DNA of 38,546 nucleotides from JBGUVL01 sp045134375 (GTDB lineage Bacteria; Bacillota_I; Bacilli_A; Erysipelotrichales; Erysipelotrichaceae), in contig JBGUVL010000002.1 in NCBI GenBank assembly GCA_045134375.1, positions 1-38,546 on the forward strand, written 5' to 3'. This document shows, one piece after another, positions 1 through 7,086 of the stretch (positions are counted from its first letter, which is position 1; every line of letters begins with the position of its first letter). The translations under genes were made by a program, and so were the position numbers. The notes under the pieces were generated by a model. The model did no database searches, was not told the DNA's origin, and saw only the letters and a program-made list of their open reading frames with translations.

Positions 1-213
1 CAAAGCAATCGAAAGCAGATTCATAATTCCTTCTGTGTTTTTCATTCACTTTTCACAGAGATAAATTTTCTGGTTTCTGTTATTCGATGGATCAATATTT
101 ATTTGGACAGCATCATGGATGTTGACAGAAAATATGTTTCCACTACTGATTCTGCGATCTTTCCCAATAGGGTTATGATCAACAGAAACACTACACTAAT
201 TTCATCAAAAAAC
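1..213. other. Left-edge sequence without a recognisable gene
   Basis: No start codon with a ribosome-binding site and no recognisable protein motif was found. Short open frames exist on both strands, but they run through the terminator hairpin that follows and look like chance frames. A gene lying mostly outside the window could reach in here; this cannot be decided. Confidence 0.4.
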
Positions 214-253
214 AAAAAAACCAATTTCATATCAAAAATCCATTGGTTTTTTT
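214..253. terminator. Bidirectional intrinsic terminator
   Basis: An A-tract plus CCAAT (214-225) is mirrored by ATTGG plus a T-tract (242-253) around a 16-nt loop. It lies just past the stop of the minus-strand nucleotidyltransferase gene and has a T-tract in both directions. Confidence 0.75.
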
Positions 254-255
254 TA

Positions 256-1167
256 TTATTTCCAAAGTGGCTGTGGATAAACCCCATCTTCAATTAGTTT
301 TGCAATTCCTGCTTTTACCATTGGTTTATCTTCTTGATACGTAACGCCATACCATTTATCATTGCTAGAGAGCATAGTAACACTGATTTCCCCATTTCGT
401 AGCATTCTACCAATTTCCATAGGGATAAAGTATTCACTCTTCAATGGATTTCCTGGAACTTCTTCCTGAAAGAATTCTTCAAAACGAGAATAGAAGCGCT
501 CTATCACATTTTCTTTAAATGCCCACATATTCATTGATACCAAAGAATCTGCCGGCAATGTTTCCCAAGTGGCACCATCATCCATCGTATGCTCAATGAC
601 ATCTTTGTGAACTTCAATCTTGGTCAATTCTCTTACATTCGTTAATTTACCATTTTCATAGCTGCATACGCCACGAGCAACACTTCCATATTCGCTTACG
701 GTATTTCCTAAACGGTACCCTACCATTGCATATTCATCATCGTTCGTGCTTGTTGTCAAAAATTCATACAATGTCTGGAAAGCACTTACTCCATAGTAAT
801 CATCCGCATTGATAACCGCAAAAGGAGCATCCACGATATCTTTGCAACACATAATCGCATGTGCGGTTCCCCATGGTTTTACACGTCCTTCTGGAACAAC
901 GCATCCTACCGGCAATTTATTAAGATCTTGATAAACATATTCTACCTCGCAATATTGGCTCAGTTTGTCCCCTATTGCTTCTTTAAAATCCTTTTCAATT
1001 TCATGCTTGATAATAAATACAATCTTTTTAAAACCAGCACGAATCGCATCAAATGCACTCAATTCTAATATAATTTCTCCATTGGGACCAATCGGATCAA
1101 TCTGCTTTAATCCTCCATAACGGCTTCCCATACCAGCCGCAAGTACAACTAAAATCGGATCTTTCAT
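256..1167 (-). CDS. Nucleotidyltransferase family protein (NDP-sugar pyrophosphorylase-like)
   Basis: A 303-residue protein that would join a sugar phosphate or related group to a nucleotide in the cytoplasm. The N-terminus reads ILVVLAAGMGSRYGGLKQ, the glycine-rich nucleotide-binding signature of this fold (residues 4-21), and INADDYYG in the middle gives the acidic metal-binding residues. There is no left-handed helix or acetyltransferase extension as in GlmU, so it is a single-domain enzyme. The start at 1167 was chosen over an upstream in-frame start because GAAAGGAAG sits at the right distance. It is monocistronic, with its own promoter and terminator. The substrate is unknown; a cell-wall, capsule or phosphonate sugar are all possible. 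The family call is firm, the exact reaction is not. Confidence 0.85.
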   Translation of the reverse strand: MKDPILVVLAAGMGSRYGGLKQIDPIGPNGEIILELSAFDAIRAGFKKIVFIIKHEIEKDFKEAIGDKLSQYCEVEYVYQDLNKLPVGCVVPEGRVKPWGTAHAIMCCKDIVDAPFAVINADDYYGVSAFQTLYEFLTTSTNDDEYAMVGYRLGNTVSEYGSVARGVCSYENGKLTNVRELTKIEVHKDVIEHTMDDGATWETLPADSLVSMNMWAFKENVIERFYSRFEEFFQEEVPGNPLKSEYFIPMEIGRMLRNGEISVTMLSSNDKWYGVTYQEDKPMVKAGIAKLIEDGVYPQPLWK

Positions 1168-1198
1168 CTTGTAACTTCCTTTCAACTTCTTTTTATTT

Positions 1199-1226
1199 AT
1201 TGTAACATACATTATTGGTAAAGCAA
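1199..1226 (-). promoter_or_regulatory. Sigma-A-type promoter of the nucleotidyltransferase gene
   Basis: On the minus strand TTGCTT (1226-1221), a 16-nt spacer and TACAAT (1204-1199) lie about 30 nt before the start codon. Confidence 0.5.
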
Positions 1227-1388
1227 TATTTACTCGACAGAAAGAAAATAACCTAACTGTAATTACTACGAAAAATAAGACCTTTTTCTTTCACACCAGC
1301 ATAACAAAATGAATTGCTCCTTACTTTTTCAATTAACTCTTTTTTCATTTTATTGAAAATAGCATCTTATTATTTTTTAAAATTAAGC

Positions 1389-1400
1389 TATAATAATACT
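1389..1400 (+). promoter_or_regulatory. TATAAT box placed for leaderless transcription of tmcAL
   Basis: A perfect TATAAT (1389-1394) ends 6 nt before the tmcAL start codon, so transcription would begin at or next to the A of ATG (1401). No Shine-Dalgarno sequence lies between. There is no good -35 at 16-18 nt; a TTGAAA at 1353-1358 is too far away. Confidence 0.5.
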
Positions 1401-2504
1401 ATGAGAAGTTGTGGAATCGTTTGTGAATATAACCCTTTTCATAATGGTCATATTCACCACATAGAAGAAACAAGAAAAAAAACGAATCCTGATGTCCTTG
1501 TTTGTGTGATGTCAGGCAATTTTGTGCAACGGGGGGAACCAGCCATTGTCGATAAATGGCAACGAGCACAATGTGCTGTTGAGCACGGTGTTGATGTGGT
1601 GTTTGAACTCCCTTTTCTCTATGCATTACAAAGTGCAAATTATTTTGCTCATGGCGCGATCAGTGCACTGAAATTAGCAAAAGTAAATGATATCGTCTTT
1701 GGCAGTGAATCCAATAATATTGATGTGTTACACCAACTTTCCAGCATCACTTCACAAGAAATATTTCGAACACAGGAGATTTCCCCTGCAAAAGCATACG
1801 AACGCCTCTATGGCACATTAAACGCCAATGATATCCTAGGTATCAATTATTTAAAAGAACTCGAAGGAAGCGACATTACAGCACATACGATTCAAAGAAC
1901 GAATTGCTATCATGAAGAACATCTGAATCAGCGCTTTTCTAGTGCCACTTCCATTCGAAAAGCAATTGCAATGAAAGAAACATGGCAAAAGGAAACACCA
2001 ATGCAATTACAAGAAGAAATTCATTGGATGAAGGAATATTATCCATTGATTCAAATGCTATTGCTGACATTCCCAAGTGAGCGTCTTCATGAATTATTCT
2101 TAATGGATGAGGGAATTGAATATCGATTGATAAAAAACGCCAAAAAATGTATGGACTATGATTCTTTTATCCAAAGTAGCATCAGCAAGTGTTATACTCG
2201 TAGTAAAATTCAAAGAACCTTGATCCATCTTATGATGCATACAACAAAAGTAACAGTAAATACAATGCCAAAAATGGATACCCTTCGCTTGCTAGCCTAC
2301 AATGAAAAAGGAAGAAATTATCTCAAATGGTTAAAACAACAGGAAGTAAAAATTGCAAGTCGCTTTAATCAAATTCCAAAACCGTATCGTTTGATGGAAT
2401 ACAAAGCAGCTTGCCTTTATAGCTATCCTTTTGAAGATGACATACGAAAAAAAATCATGCAGAAAGAACTATCGACACCGATCTTCATAAAAAAAGAGAA
2501 TTGA
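1401..2504 (+). CDS. tmcAL: tRNA(Met) cytidine acetate ligase TmcAL (YlbM family)
   Basis: A 367-residue homologue of the Bacillus enzyme that uses acetate and ATP to acetylate C34, the wobble cytidine of elongator tRNA(Met). The start reads CGIVCEYNPFHNGHIHHIEE (residues 4-23), containing the H-x-G-H nucleotidyl-transfer motif. It continues with VMSGNFVQRGEPAIVDKW and the conserved FGSES stretch. The length is near the family norm of about 400. The start is at 1401 because protein homology begins at MRSCGIVCEYNP; the in-frame extension upstream is hydrophobic junk. No Shine-Dalgarno is present and a TATAAT box abuts the start, suggesting a leaderless message. The gene stands alone and converges on the GNAT gene, sharing a terminator. 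Confidence 0.93.
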   Translation: MRSCGIVCEYNPFHNGHIHHIEETRKKTNPDVLVCVMSGNFVQRGEPAIVDKWQRAQCAVEHGVDVVFELPFLYALQSANYFAHGAISALKLAKVNDIVFGSESNNIDVLHQLSSITSQEIFRTQEISPAKAYERLYGTLNANDILGINYLKELEGSDITAHTIQRTNCYHEEHLNQRFSSATSIRKAIAMKETWQKETPMQLQEEIHWMKEYYPLIQMLLLTFPSERLHELFLMDEGIEYRLIKNAKKCMDYDSFIQSSISKCYTRSKIQRTLIHLMMHTTKVTVNTMPKMDTLRLLAYNEKGRNYLKWLKQQEVKIASRFNQIPKPYRLMEYKAACLYSYPFEDDIRKKIMQKELSTPIFIKKEN

Positions 2505-2534
2505 CAACACTATAGTGTTTGCCGATTCTCTTTT
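2492..2534. terminator. Bidirectional terminator between tmcAL and the GNAT gene
   Basis: AAAAGAGAAT (2492-2501) pairs with ATTCTCTTTT (2525-2534), with an inner ACACTATAGTGT palindrome. The hairpin overlaps both stop regions of the convergent genes. Confidence 0.8.
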
Positions 2535-3027
2535 ATAATCGATACTCATAAAGACAGGTGAGATACCCTTTCCCTAAATCCACTTTTTCTTTCAATTGAA
2601 AGCCATTTCTTTCATAAAATCTTCTCAATTTATCTTTATATTCTCGTACATCAAGTTTGACCACATCATAGCCACGTTCTCTTCCCTCTTTCTTAAAAAA
2701 GGTAAGAATTTGATCAGAGATCCCTCTTTTCTCTGCCACATCCAAAACCATAACTTTATGAATATAAAGCGCCGCTTTAGGCGGATCCTGTTGCCAAAAT
2801 TCAGGATCATAATCCGTAATGACAAAAGCTCCGATCGGTGTAATTTCATCATCTTCATAAACGATATAAAACTGATCGATCGTATAAGTTTTTGATAATG
2901 TTTCCCACAAAACATCCTGTGGTTTCCATTGTTCAATATGCTTTTTTTCTAATTGCTTGATTTTCTTCAAATAAAGCCATTCAATCATTACCTCATCATG
3001 ATGATGAGCACGTTTAATGATTGCCAT
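2533..3027 (-). CDS. GNAT family N-acetyltransferase
   Basis: A 164-residue cytoplasmic acetyltransferase, substrate unknown. The C-terminal half shows the GNAT core: a beta strand (YIHKVMVLDVAEKRGISDQI) leading into the acetyl-CoA pyrophosphate loop, then FFKKEGRERGYDVVKLDV and the typical closing RRFYERNGFQL near residues 133-145. The loop lacks the classic Q/R-x-x-G-x-G/A and reads KRGISDQ instead, a known variation. A purine-rich GGGGGGAAATGG precedes the ATG at 3027. The gene stands alone between two terminators. It could be a protein, amino-acid or drug acetylase; the sequence does not tell which. Confidence 0.8.
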   Translation of the reverse strand: MAIIKRAHHHDEVMIEWLYLKKIKQLEKKHIEQWKPQDVLWETLSKTYTIDQFYIVYEDDEITPIGAFVITDYDPEFWQQDPPKAALYIHKVMVLDVAEKRGISDQILTFFKKEGRERGYDVVKLDVREYKDKLRRFYERNGFQLKEKVDLGKGYLTCLYEYRL

Positions 3028-3065
3028 CCATTTCCCCCCTTTTTAATCAGCTTCCTCATGAACTG

Positions 3066-3110
3066 ATAAAAAAACATGAAGCAAAGCAAGCCTACGTTCA
3101 TGTCTTTTTT
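3066..3110 (-). terminator. Intrinsic terminator after the yebC-like gene
   Basis: ACATGAA (3074-3080) pairs with TTCATGT (3097-3103), flanked by A- and T-tracts. It lies just beyond the stop at 3116 on the minus strand. Confidence 0.7.
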
Positions 3111-3115
3111 TGATA

Positions 3116-3841
3116 TTACAGATTTTCTACATTGTGATATACATTTTGTACATCATCGACATCATCTAACAATGTTAAAAGACGAGCAAACATTTCTTTA
3201 TCTTCGCCTTCTAATGTTACATAGTCATTAGGAATCATGGTTTGTTCTAAAACTTCATAATTCACATCAGGAATCATTTCATCAATGGCTTCTTTTGCCT
3301 TATAAAGATCCTGCGGAGCTACTGTAATTTCCATATGTTCTCCATCTGCCACACTGATTTCTTTGACATCTACTTCTGCCATTAATAAAGTTTCTAACAT
3401 AGCATCTTCATCCGTATATTTAATGACTAACATACCAACGGATTCATAGTTAAATGAAACACTGCCACTAACCCCTAATTTAGCGTGAGACTTATTGAAT
3501 GCTCCACGTAAATCAGCAATGGTTCGATTCGCATTATCAGTTAAGCATTCAACAACGATGGTAGCACCACCACCAGAACCAAAACCTTCATAAGTTGAAC
3601 TAGAATAATCTTCCCCAGCTCCTCCTTTTGCTTTTTCGATTGCTCTTTTAATAACATCAGCAGGAACCTGGTTTGCCTTTGCTTTATCAATACATTGTTT
3701 CAATGCAACATTCATTTCTGGATCAGGTACACCATTCTTTGCTGCTACATAAATTTCCTTACTGTGCTTAGAATATACTTTTGCTTTTGCTGCTGCTGTT
3801 TTTGCCATGGATGCAGCACGGACTTCAAAATGTCTACCCAT
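3116..3841 (-). CDS. YebC/PmpR family regulator, YeeN-type
   Basis: A 241-residue member of the YebC/TACO1 family, cytoplasmic proteins described both as DNA-binding regulators and as ribosome-associated factors helping translation through proline stretches. The N-terminus MGRHFEVRAASMAKTAAAKA followed by SKHSKEIYVAAKNGVPDPE is the shorter-linker YeeN/YeeI pattern rather than the MAGHSKWANI pattern of classical YebC. Later blocks include VPADVIKRAIEKAKG, YEGFGSGGGATIVVECLTDN, NRTIADLR and GVSGSVSFNYE. Start at 3841 with GGAAGGTGAT. It has its own promoter and terminator, so it is monocistronic. Family assignment is secure; the role is inferred from relatives. Confidence 0.92.
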   Translation of the reverse strand: MGRHFEVRAASMAKTAAAKAKVYSKHSKEIYVAAKNGVPDPEMNVALKQCIDKAKANQVPADVIKRAIEKAKGGAGEDYSSSTYEGFGSGGGATIVVECLTDNANRTIADLRGAFNKSHAKLGVSGSVSFNYESVGMLVIKYTDEDAMLETLLMAEVDVKEISVADGEHMEITVAPQDLYKAKEAIDEMIPDVNYEVLEQTMIPNDYVTLEGEDKEMFARLLTLLDDVDDVQNVYHNVENL

Positions 3842-3870
3842 GATTCATCACCTTCCAAATTTACTCGAAT

Positions 3871-3899
3871 ATTATATCAGAATTCCCCTATATCTACAA
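3871..3899 (-). promoter_or_regulatory. Promoter of the yebC-like gene
   Basis: TTGTAG (3899-3894), a 17-nt spacer and TATAAT (3876-3871) on the minus strand, about 30 nt before the start codon. Confidence 0.7.
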
Positions 3900-4007
3900 T
3901 AAAAATCACAAAATCTATTATTTTTTCAAGTTTTTTTCTACCTTTCGAAAGGGATCATGTGAAATCTCACACAATCATGCTTTCTTTCCCCCATCCAAAA
4001 AAATCTA

Positions 4008-4016
4008 TGCTATACT
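4008..4016 (+). promoter_or_regulatory. Extended -10 promoter of the aminotransferase gene
   Basis: TG-C-TATACT (4008-4016) gives an extended -10 element 19 nt before the ATG. No convincing -35 is seen, which is usual for extended -10 promoters. Confidence 0.55.
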
Positions 4017-4035
4017 ACTAACAGGAGGAATCACC

Positions 4036-5193
4036 ATGGAAAATCGATTAAATAAAACAATACAAAACCTTCAAATCAGTGGCATTCGTCAATTTAATCA
4101 AATGGCAGATAAAATCGAAGGTTGTATTAAATTTACTTTAGGAGAACCTAATTTCAATAGTGATTACACAGTGAAAAAAGCTTGTAAGAAAGCCATTGAC
4201 AAAAATAAGACCCATTACTCTAGTAATGCAGGCATTGAGGAACTAAGAAAAAAAATAGCAGATGATGTTTATTTGCGTTATGGAACCAAATACGAAAAAG
4301 AAGAAATTATTGTTACCGTAGGGGCAAGCGAAGCTCTTAGTGTAGTATTAAGAACCATTCTAAATCCAAACGACCAGGTCATTGTTTTTGAACCGGCATA
4401 CCCTGCCTATCGACCTTTAATTGAAATGTTCAATGCAAAATATATTGGTATTGATACTTGTGATGATGAATTTCAAATCATGGAAAAGAAACTGGAGCGT
4501 TGTATTACAGAAAAAACAAAAGCCATCCTATTGACTTCCCCCAACAATCCCACTGGTGTTGCCTATCACAACGATAGTATCAATGCGGTTTTAAACTGCA
4601 TTAAAGATCGGGATATCTTTGTCGTTTGTGATAATATCTATGATGAAATCATTTATGAAGATATTCCAAATTTTGTAACCAAGCAAAGAGAGAGAAACAA
4701 AATTATCATGACCCAATCTTTTTCCAAAAGCTATGCCATGGCAGGTTACCGCCTTGGTTATATTTGTGCCGATAAAAGCATCTCTCGCCATCTGCTAAAA
4801 ACACACTCCTATCTTGTTAGTGGCGCAACCACATTCGTCCAATATGCCGGTTTGGCTGCATTGAACACCAACAATAGTAAAATGGTCGAACAATACAAGA
4901 AACGACGTGATTATGCCTGTGAGCGTCTCAATCAGATGGGAATTTCCATCACTCCACCACAAGGAGCCTTCTATTTGTTTATCAATATTTCCCAATTTCA
5001 GATGAACAGCTATGATTTTGCCCTTCACCTCTTACAGAAATACAAAGTATGTGTCGTACCAGGGCGTTATTTTGGCGAACATTGTGATGATTATATCCGA
5101 ATCTCTTACGCTTGCAGCGACAATGATCTCAAGGAAGGATTCGATCGTATCGAATGCTTTGTGAATGACTTTAACAACCAAATACCGAGATAA
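4036..5193 (+). CDS. Pyridoxal-phosphate aminotransferase, class I/II
   Basis: A 385-residue fold-type I aminotransferase of the AspC/PatA group, expected to move an amino group between an amino acid and a 2-oxo acid in the cytoplasm. Visible blocks are FTLGEPNF near residue 34 (substrate loop), YSSNAGIEELR, the VTVGASEALS cofactor-binding turn, LLTSPNNPTGV with the conserved Asn, VCDNIYDEI with the PLP-binding Asp, and QSFSKSYAMAGYRLGY where the Lys forms the Schiff base. A C-terminal RISYAC holds the carboxylate-binding Arg. Start at 4036 with AGGAGG. Monocistronic. The amino-acid specificity cannot be read off. Confidence 0.9.
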   Translation: MENRLNKTIQNLQISGIRQFNQMADKIEGCIKFTLGEPNFNSDYTVKKACKKAIDKNKTHYSSNAGIEELRKKIADDVYLRYGTKYEKEEIIVTVGASEALSVVLRTILNPNDQVIVFEPAYPAYRPLIEMFNAKYIGIDTCDDEFQIMEKKLERCITEKTKAILLTSPNNPTGVAYHNDSINAVLNCIKDRDIFVVCDNIYDEIIYEDIPNFVTKQRERNKIIMTQSFSKSYAMAGYRLGYICADKSISRHLLKTHSYLVSGATTFVQYAGLAALNTNNSKMVEQYKKRRDYACERLNQMGISITPPQGAFYLFINISQFQMNSYDFALHLLQKYKVCVVPGRYFGEHCDDYIRISYACSDNDLKEGFDRIECFVNDFNNQIPR

Positions 5194-5216
5194 AAAAGTT
5201 TCATTGAAACTTTTTT
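5192..5216. terminator. Bidirectional terminator
   Basis: A-tract, GTTTC, 3-nt loop, GAAAC and T-tract between the convergent aminotransferase gene and the DUF6179-like gene. It overlaps both stop codons. Confidence 0.7.
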
Positions 5217-6564
5217 ATTGTTTTATGACCAACTGAGTCATAATGGTTTCAAGCTCTTGTTTTTTAGGTAAAGATAAGTCATCCAAATAAATCACGAATG
5301 CCCGTTTCCAAACCATTTCTTCTTGGTCGAGTAACTCTTTCACATAGGAAAACGAAAATTTGCTTGGTTCTGGTTCCATGATTCGTAATAAAAGAGCCAT
5401 TTTTAACAAAGAACATTTTTTAAAAAAAACTTCACATTGAGAAAGAGTAAGAAGATCATGATTCAGCAAATCATGCAAATCATACACATTTTCTAATTTG
5501 ATAAGATACTCCACCTGTTCTTGTTTTGTCATTTTTTCTAATTTTTCTAAATGCTTCATAAAGATTGAATAAGGGGAAGCTTCATTTAATGTAACACACC
5601 ATTTCCCCGTTTGCTCTTGTTCATAAACCAATTGACTTTCCCCTCTCATGAATTGGCGAAAAAATGTCAGCAATTGTTTTTCGTAAGCGAAAAAATAATC
5701 GCCGATGGATTTTGGTAACATTTGTTGAACTAATACCATGATTCTTTTCACTTCGTTTTCTAATTCAACATACTTGAGATGTTGTTTTAACATCTCGCCT
5801 TGATGTTGATCCATTAAAATAGAACTATTATTATGCAAGGCTAAATTCGCCGCAAATTGGTAAAACAACCGCTCACAAAGACTCTCATTACTTTGAAAAA
5901 AAGAAATTTGATACTGGTCTTCATATTGTTGGATAAAGTGGTCTAATTCCTCTTTCCACAGCAACACAAATCGGGTTTCAATGTGTAATCTTTTGCTATA
6001 ATAAAGTACCAAATTACATCCTTGAAGATGATACATCTCATGGTATAAAGGCAAACCATCAATTAATGGATAATCAAGATCTTCTCGACAATGAAAAGCA
6101 AAAAAACGACCTCTTTTTTTTTGTAACAGTGCTAAATAGGAAGGAATCTGTTCTCGGATAACACGATCCAGCCGCTCGGAATACATGGACAGACCGCTTT
6201 GTGCTAACCATTCATGCTCAATTTGAATGGTCATAATCTTTTCTTGAACGATTTGCTTTCCCATCACAATCAATTCATTCAATGATTTTCTTTGAAATAA
6301 CATAAGTTCATTTTCTTTTTCCATCACTTCATTGATCAAATGATCAAAATAATGTAATAACAAATGATAATAGGGGCGTTTTACAACACTGCTTTTCCCT
6401 TCATTGAAATGAACTACCATTTCTTTTAGATGCTCCTTCTTTTCTTTGTTTAATTCCCTCCTTCTTTTTTCATTAATGATCCTTTGCTGCAATGCTTTCA
6501 TCAGCCAATCTTCAAATGTCATAATGGTTTTTCTATTCTCATTTATTATTTGTAATTCATTCAT
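5215..6564 (-). CDS. Uncharacterised protein resembling DUF6179
   Basis: A 449-residue soluble protein of unknown function. It is largely helical, with a highly charged N-terminal helix (residues 15-60) rich in Lys, Glu and Arg. It has no signal peptide and no membrane segment. A block near residue 180 containing LDYPLIDGLPLYHEM, followed by a YYSKRLHIETRF stretch, recalls the DUF6179 family, which I know as a long partner gene of DUF6323. The start at 6564 was chosen because GAGGTG precedes it and because its ATG overlaps the TGA of the upstream gene (ATGA), which points to translational coupling. The pair forms a two-gene unit ending in a shared terminator. No catalytic motif is evident, so I assign no activity. 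Confidence 0.6.
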   Translation of the reverse strand: MNELQIINENRKTIMTFEDWLMKALQQRIINEKRRRELNKEKKEHLKEMVVHFNEGKSSVVKRPYYHLLLHYFDHLINEVMEKENELMLFQRKSLNELIVMGKQIVQEKIMTIQIEHEWLAQSGLSMYSERLDRVIREQIPSYLALLQKKRGRFFAFHCREDLDYPLIDGLPLYHEMYHLQGCNLVLYYSKRLHIETRFVLLWKEELDHFIQQYEDQYQISFFQSNESLCERLFYQFAANLALHNNSSILMDQHQGEMLKQHLKYVELENEVKRIMVLVQQMLPKSIGDYFFAYEKQLLTFFRQFMRGESQLVYEQEQTGKWCVTLNEASPYSIFMKHLEKLEKMTKQEQVEYLIKLENVYDLHDLLNHDLLTLSQCEVFFKKCSLLKMALLLRIMEPEPSKFSFSYVKELLDQEEMVWKRAFVIYLDDLSLPKKQELETIMTQLVIKQ

Positions 6565-6938
6565 CTTTTCACCTCTTGTAAAACGGTTTTTAAAACCTCT
6601 TGCAGCAGCAACGCATCCACACAACCTAAATGACACGCATACTGTTTTTTCAAAGTGGTAAAAATTTGTTCATCAGAAATGGTAAAAGAACAGCGACTAC
6701 GCACAAAATAGTAAGCTTTGATGATTTCTTTTAACGATTTCATTTTATATTTTCCATTCCCATAACCAGAATGAAGCAACCAATCACTAATCATAACAAT
6801 GCGATTACCATCGCTTTCTACAATGTTAAATTCATTACAAACTTTCTCACAATATCGCAATAACTGTTGCATTTCTTCTTGATTTAATGGGTTTGTCCTT
6901 TGTAACTCCGTTTTGTTATTTTGCTTTAATTCATTCAT
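6561..6938 (-). CDS. Uncharacterised protein resembling DUF6323
   Basis: A 125-residue soluble protein of unknown function, first gene of a coupled pair. Its order of elements follows the DUF6323 pattern as I remember it: an LNQEEMQQLL helix, a short strand with a G, then WLLHSGY, SLKEIIKAYYFVR, ISDEQIFTTLKKQY and a closing G-containing helix. DUF6323 genes normally sit next to DUF6179 genes, and the downstream partner here fits that, so each call supports the other. GGGAGG lies before the ATG at 6938. An 8-bp inverted repeat (ATAGCAAT, 6967-6974, and ATTGCTAT, 7001-7008) upstream might be an operator. The Cys residues do not form an obvious metal site. Confidence 0.6.
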   Translation of the reverse strand: MNELKQNNKTELQRTNPLNQEEMQQLLRYCEKVCNEFNIVESDGNRIVMISDWLLHSGYGNGKYKMKSLKEIIKAYYFVRSRCSFTISDEQIFTTLKKQYACHLGCVDALLLQEVLKTVLQEVKR

Positions 6939-7030
6939 AAATCATTGCCTCCCTTTTACTTAATACCATAGCAATCAATGGATTACCATTCTTGAAAAAA
7001 TTGCTATTTTGTGGTAATATAAAGGCAGAA

Positions 7031-7080
7031 AAAAAGTGGAAAGAATGTCATTTTATCTCATTCTCTCCACTTTTATTTTT
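7031..7080 (-). terminator. Terminator of the feoAB-1 operon
   Basis: AAAAGTGGA (7032-7040) pairs with TCCACTTTT (7066-7074), with inner AAGAATG/CATTCTC reinforcing the stem. It lies directly after the feoB stop at 7087. Confidence 0.8.
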
Positions 7081-7086
7081 GTTTCA

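Noticed and set aside
99..297. Two overlapping small open frames at the left edge, one per strand
   Set aside because: Both read through the terminator hairpin and the end of the neighbouring gene, lack ribosome-binding sites and show no family motif.
3940..4005. Possible riboswitch upstream of the aminotransferase gene
   Set aside because: Only a short GTGA/TCAC hairpin is present, lying upstream of the likely -10 box and so outside the transcript.
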